From positions 1 through 7,337 of the forward strand of contig CALWIE010000167.1 of the NCBI GenBank assembly GCA_944380625.1: a stretch of 7,337 bases of DNA. Direction: 5' to 3'. Each line of letters opens with the position of its first letter. Position 1 is the stretch's first letter. Of this stretch, positions 6,901 to 7,337 are shown one piece after another. Under the pieces are notes generated by a model that searched no databases, was not told where the DNA came from, and saw only the letters and a program-made list of their open reading frames with translations. This DNA comes from an uncultured Clostridia bacterium. GTDB lineage: Bacteria; Bacillota_A; Clostridia; Oscillospirales; Acutalibacteraceae. Made by a program: the position numbers and the translations under genes.

Positions 6901-6916
6901 GGGGAAAGCCTTCCCC
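6901..6916 (-). other. Small hairpin directly upstream of the GH25 ribosome binding site
   Basis: GGGGAA (6901-6906) and TTCCCC (6911-6916) form a 6-bp stem with a 4-nt loop that abuts the purine-rich ribosome site at 6892-6900. It may affect access of ribosomes, but such short GC-rich stems are common in this DNA. I found no convincing -10/-35 pair for GH25 in the leader. The best -10-like word, TAGGAT at 6921-6926, lacks a -35. Confidence 0.3.
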
Positions 6917-6950
6917 CTCTATCCTATGTCCTCCGGGGGAAAGGGTGCAG

Positions 6951-7049
6951 CCGGGTAAGCGCTGCGCCGTTGTGGGACCCTCCGGCTCGGGGAAGGCCGC
7001 CACCCCCACCCTGGCCGGGGCCCTAAAGTCCCCGAAGGGCGGCCGGACC
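6951..7049 (+). pseudogene. Decayed ABC-transporter ATPase fragment around Walker A
   Basis: The plus strand, opposite to all genes here, reads PGKRCAVVGPSGSGK then AATPTLAGALKSPKGGR before a TGA at 7050. This follows the ABC ATPase pattern PG-x-x-x-A-V-V-GPSGSGK-S-T-L ... LAG-L-x-P-x-G-R closely. The Ser/Thr after the Walker A lysine is replaced by alanine, and about one residue is missing before LAG, so it would not bind Mg-ATP normally. A preceding PPGERV (6930-6947) resembles a second copy of the lead-in. I could not trace the Q-loop, signature motif or Walker B in any frame after 7050. From 7053 to 7145 I recognise nothing. The likeness was judged by eye, so this is a probable relic and not a proven one; a chance antisense reading remains possible. 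Confidence 0.45.
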
Positions 7050-7145
7050 TGAACCCGCCCAAAAGGAAGGACCCCGCCAGAACCCCCGCCGAAACCGAAA
7101 GGCGCCCGGCGGCCAAGGGAACCCGGCTCGCGCCGTTTCCCTCCC

Positions 7146-7186
7146 AAAAAAGAAAGCCCCGCTGAGGCTTTCGCCTCCGCCGGGGC
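7146..7186 (-). terminator. Second factor-independent terminator downstream of tRNA-Val
   Basis: On the minus strand an imperfect GC-rich stem (7156-7186, with one mismatch and one bulge, inner pair GAGGC/GCCTC at 7164-7168 and 7173-7177, 4-nt loop) is followed by TTTCTTTTTT (7146-7155). It stands about 40 bp beyond the first terminator and seals the tRNA transcript from the GH25 leader. Confidence 0.75.
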
Positions 7187-7227
7187 CCTTGAATCTCCCT
7201 GGATCCAAAAACAGCGATCTGCGCGCC

Positions 7228-7254
7228 AAAAAGGCCGCCCAACCAGGCGGCCTT
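7228..7254 (-). terminator. Factor-independent terminator of the tRNA-Val transcript
   Basis: AAGGCCGCC (7246-7254 on the minus strand) pairs perfectly with GGCGGCCTT (7231-7239) around a 6-nt loop. The T run occupies 7228-7232, the last two T also serving in the stem. It lies 17 bp after the CCA end of the tRNA, a typical intrinsic terminator. Confidence 0.85.
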
Positions 7255-7271
7255 AAGGCGACGGACAAATA

Positions 7272-7337
7272 TGGTGGGGACAACAGGACTCGAACCTGTG
7301 ACCTCCTACGTGTGAAGCAGGCGCTCTAACCAGCTGA
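7272..7337 (-). tRNA. tRNA-Val, anticodon CAC (5' end beyond the window)
   Basis: The 66 nt present run from position 12 of the tRNA to an encoded CCA, so about 11 nt of the acceptor and D stem are cut off. The anticodon arm is CCTGC-TTCACAC-GTAGG; U33 precedes CAC, which reads the valine codon GUG. The variable loop is AGGTC, the T arm is ACAGG-TTCGAGT-CCTGT, and the discriminator base is A. Stems pair apart from one G-U. A terminator follows, so it is the last or only gene of its transcript; upstream tRNA genes may lie beyond the window. Confidence 0.93.

Noticed and set aside
4802..6958. A 718-codon open frame on the plus strand across galT, the gap and GH25
   Set aside because: It lies antisense to two well-supported genes, its residues are rich in G, P, V, H and L as expected from reverse-strand reading of GC-rich coding DNA, and it shows no family motif.
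6884..7147. An 88-residue N-terminal extension of GH25
   Set aside because: The added residues are rich in G, P and R without recognisable domain or signal peptide, and the GH25 likeness starts just after the GTG at 6883.
7255..7337. tRNA 3' end as an attachment site with a direct repeat in the window
   Set aside because: I looked for a second copy of the T arm/acceptor sequence at the GH25 and galT gaps and found none; no integrase is present.

Overview
The window reads as chromosomal DNA from a GC-rich member of the Firmicutes, most likely class Clostridia near the Oscillospiraceae (Flavonifractor/Pseudoflavonifractor-like). This is inference from the high GC content, strong AGGAGG-type ribosome binding sites, GTG starts, a tRNA with encoded CCA, the type 2 GalT, and protein sequences typical of that group. 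No taxonomic search was possible. Every gene that looks real lies on the minus strand, so the window reads from right to left.

Right edge (about 7337 to 7146): the 3' part of a tRNA-Val(CAC) gene, followed by two factor-independent terminators in tandem. Next (about 7145 to 6884) comes a GC-rich gap with no minus-strand gene. It holds, on the plus strand, a short stretch that reads like a decayed ABC-transporter ATPase around the Walker A motif. Then comes a GH25 lysozyme-like gene (6883 to 6011) without a signal peptide, closed by a strong 14-bp hairpin that lacks a T tract.

Centre (about 5932 to 594): a predicted promoter, then seven tightly packed genes that probably form one operon: galT (type 2) - comF-like - tcdA-like (ThiF/E1 family) - folP - folB - folK - a FlaR/adenylate-kinase-like P-loop kinase. 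Junctions are 4-bp overlaps (galT/comF, folB/folK) or gaps of 10 to 45 bp, and a hairpin with a T run follows the last gene. folP, folB and folK supply three steps of dihydropteroate synthesis: dihydroneopterin aldolase, pyrophosphokinase and dihydropteroate synthase. folE is not in the window. The other operon members serve sugar-nucleotide metabolism, DNA-uptake-type functions and tRNA modification, so the operon looks like a housekeeping mixture and not a single pathway.

Left edge (544 to 1): a second promoter with a perfect TATAAT drives the N-terminal part of a CPA2/Kef-type cation:proton antiporter, which runs off the window.

I saw no CRISPR array, no complete mobile element and no evident new defence or secretion system. 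The least explained parts are the ABC-like relic, the signal-less lysozyme beside a tRNA, and the substrate of the operon-terminal kinase.
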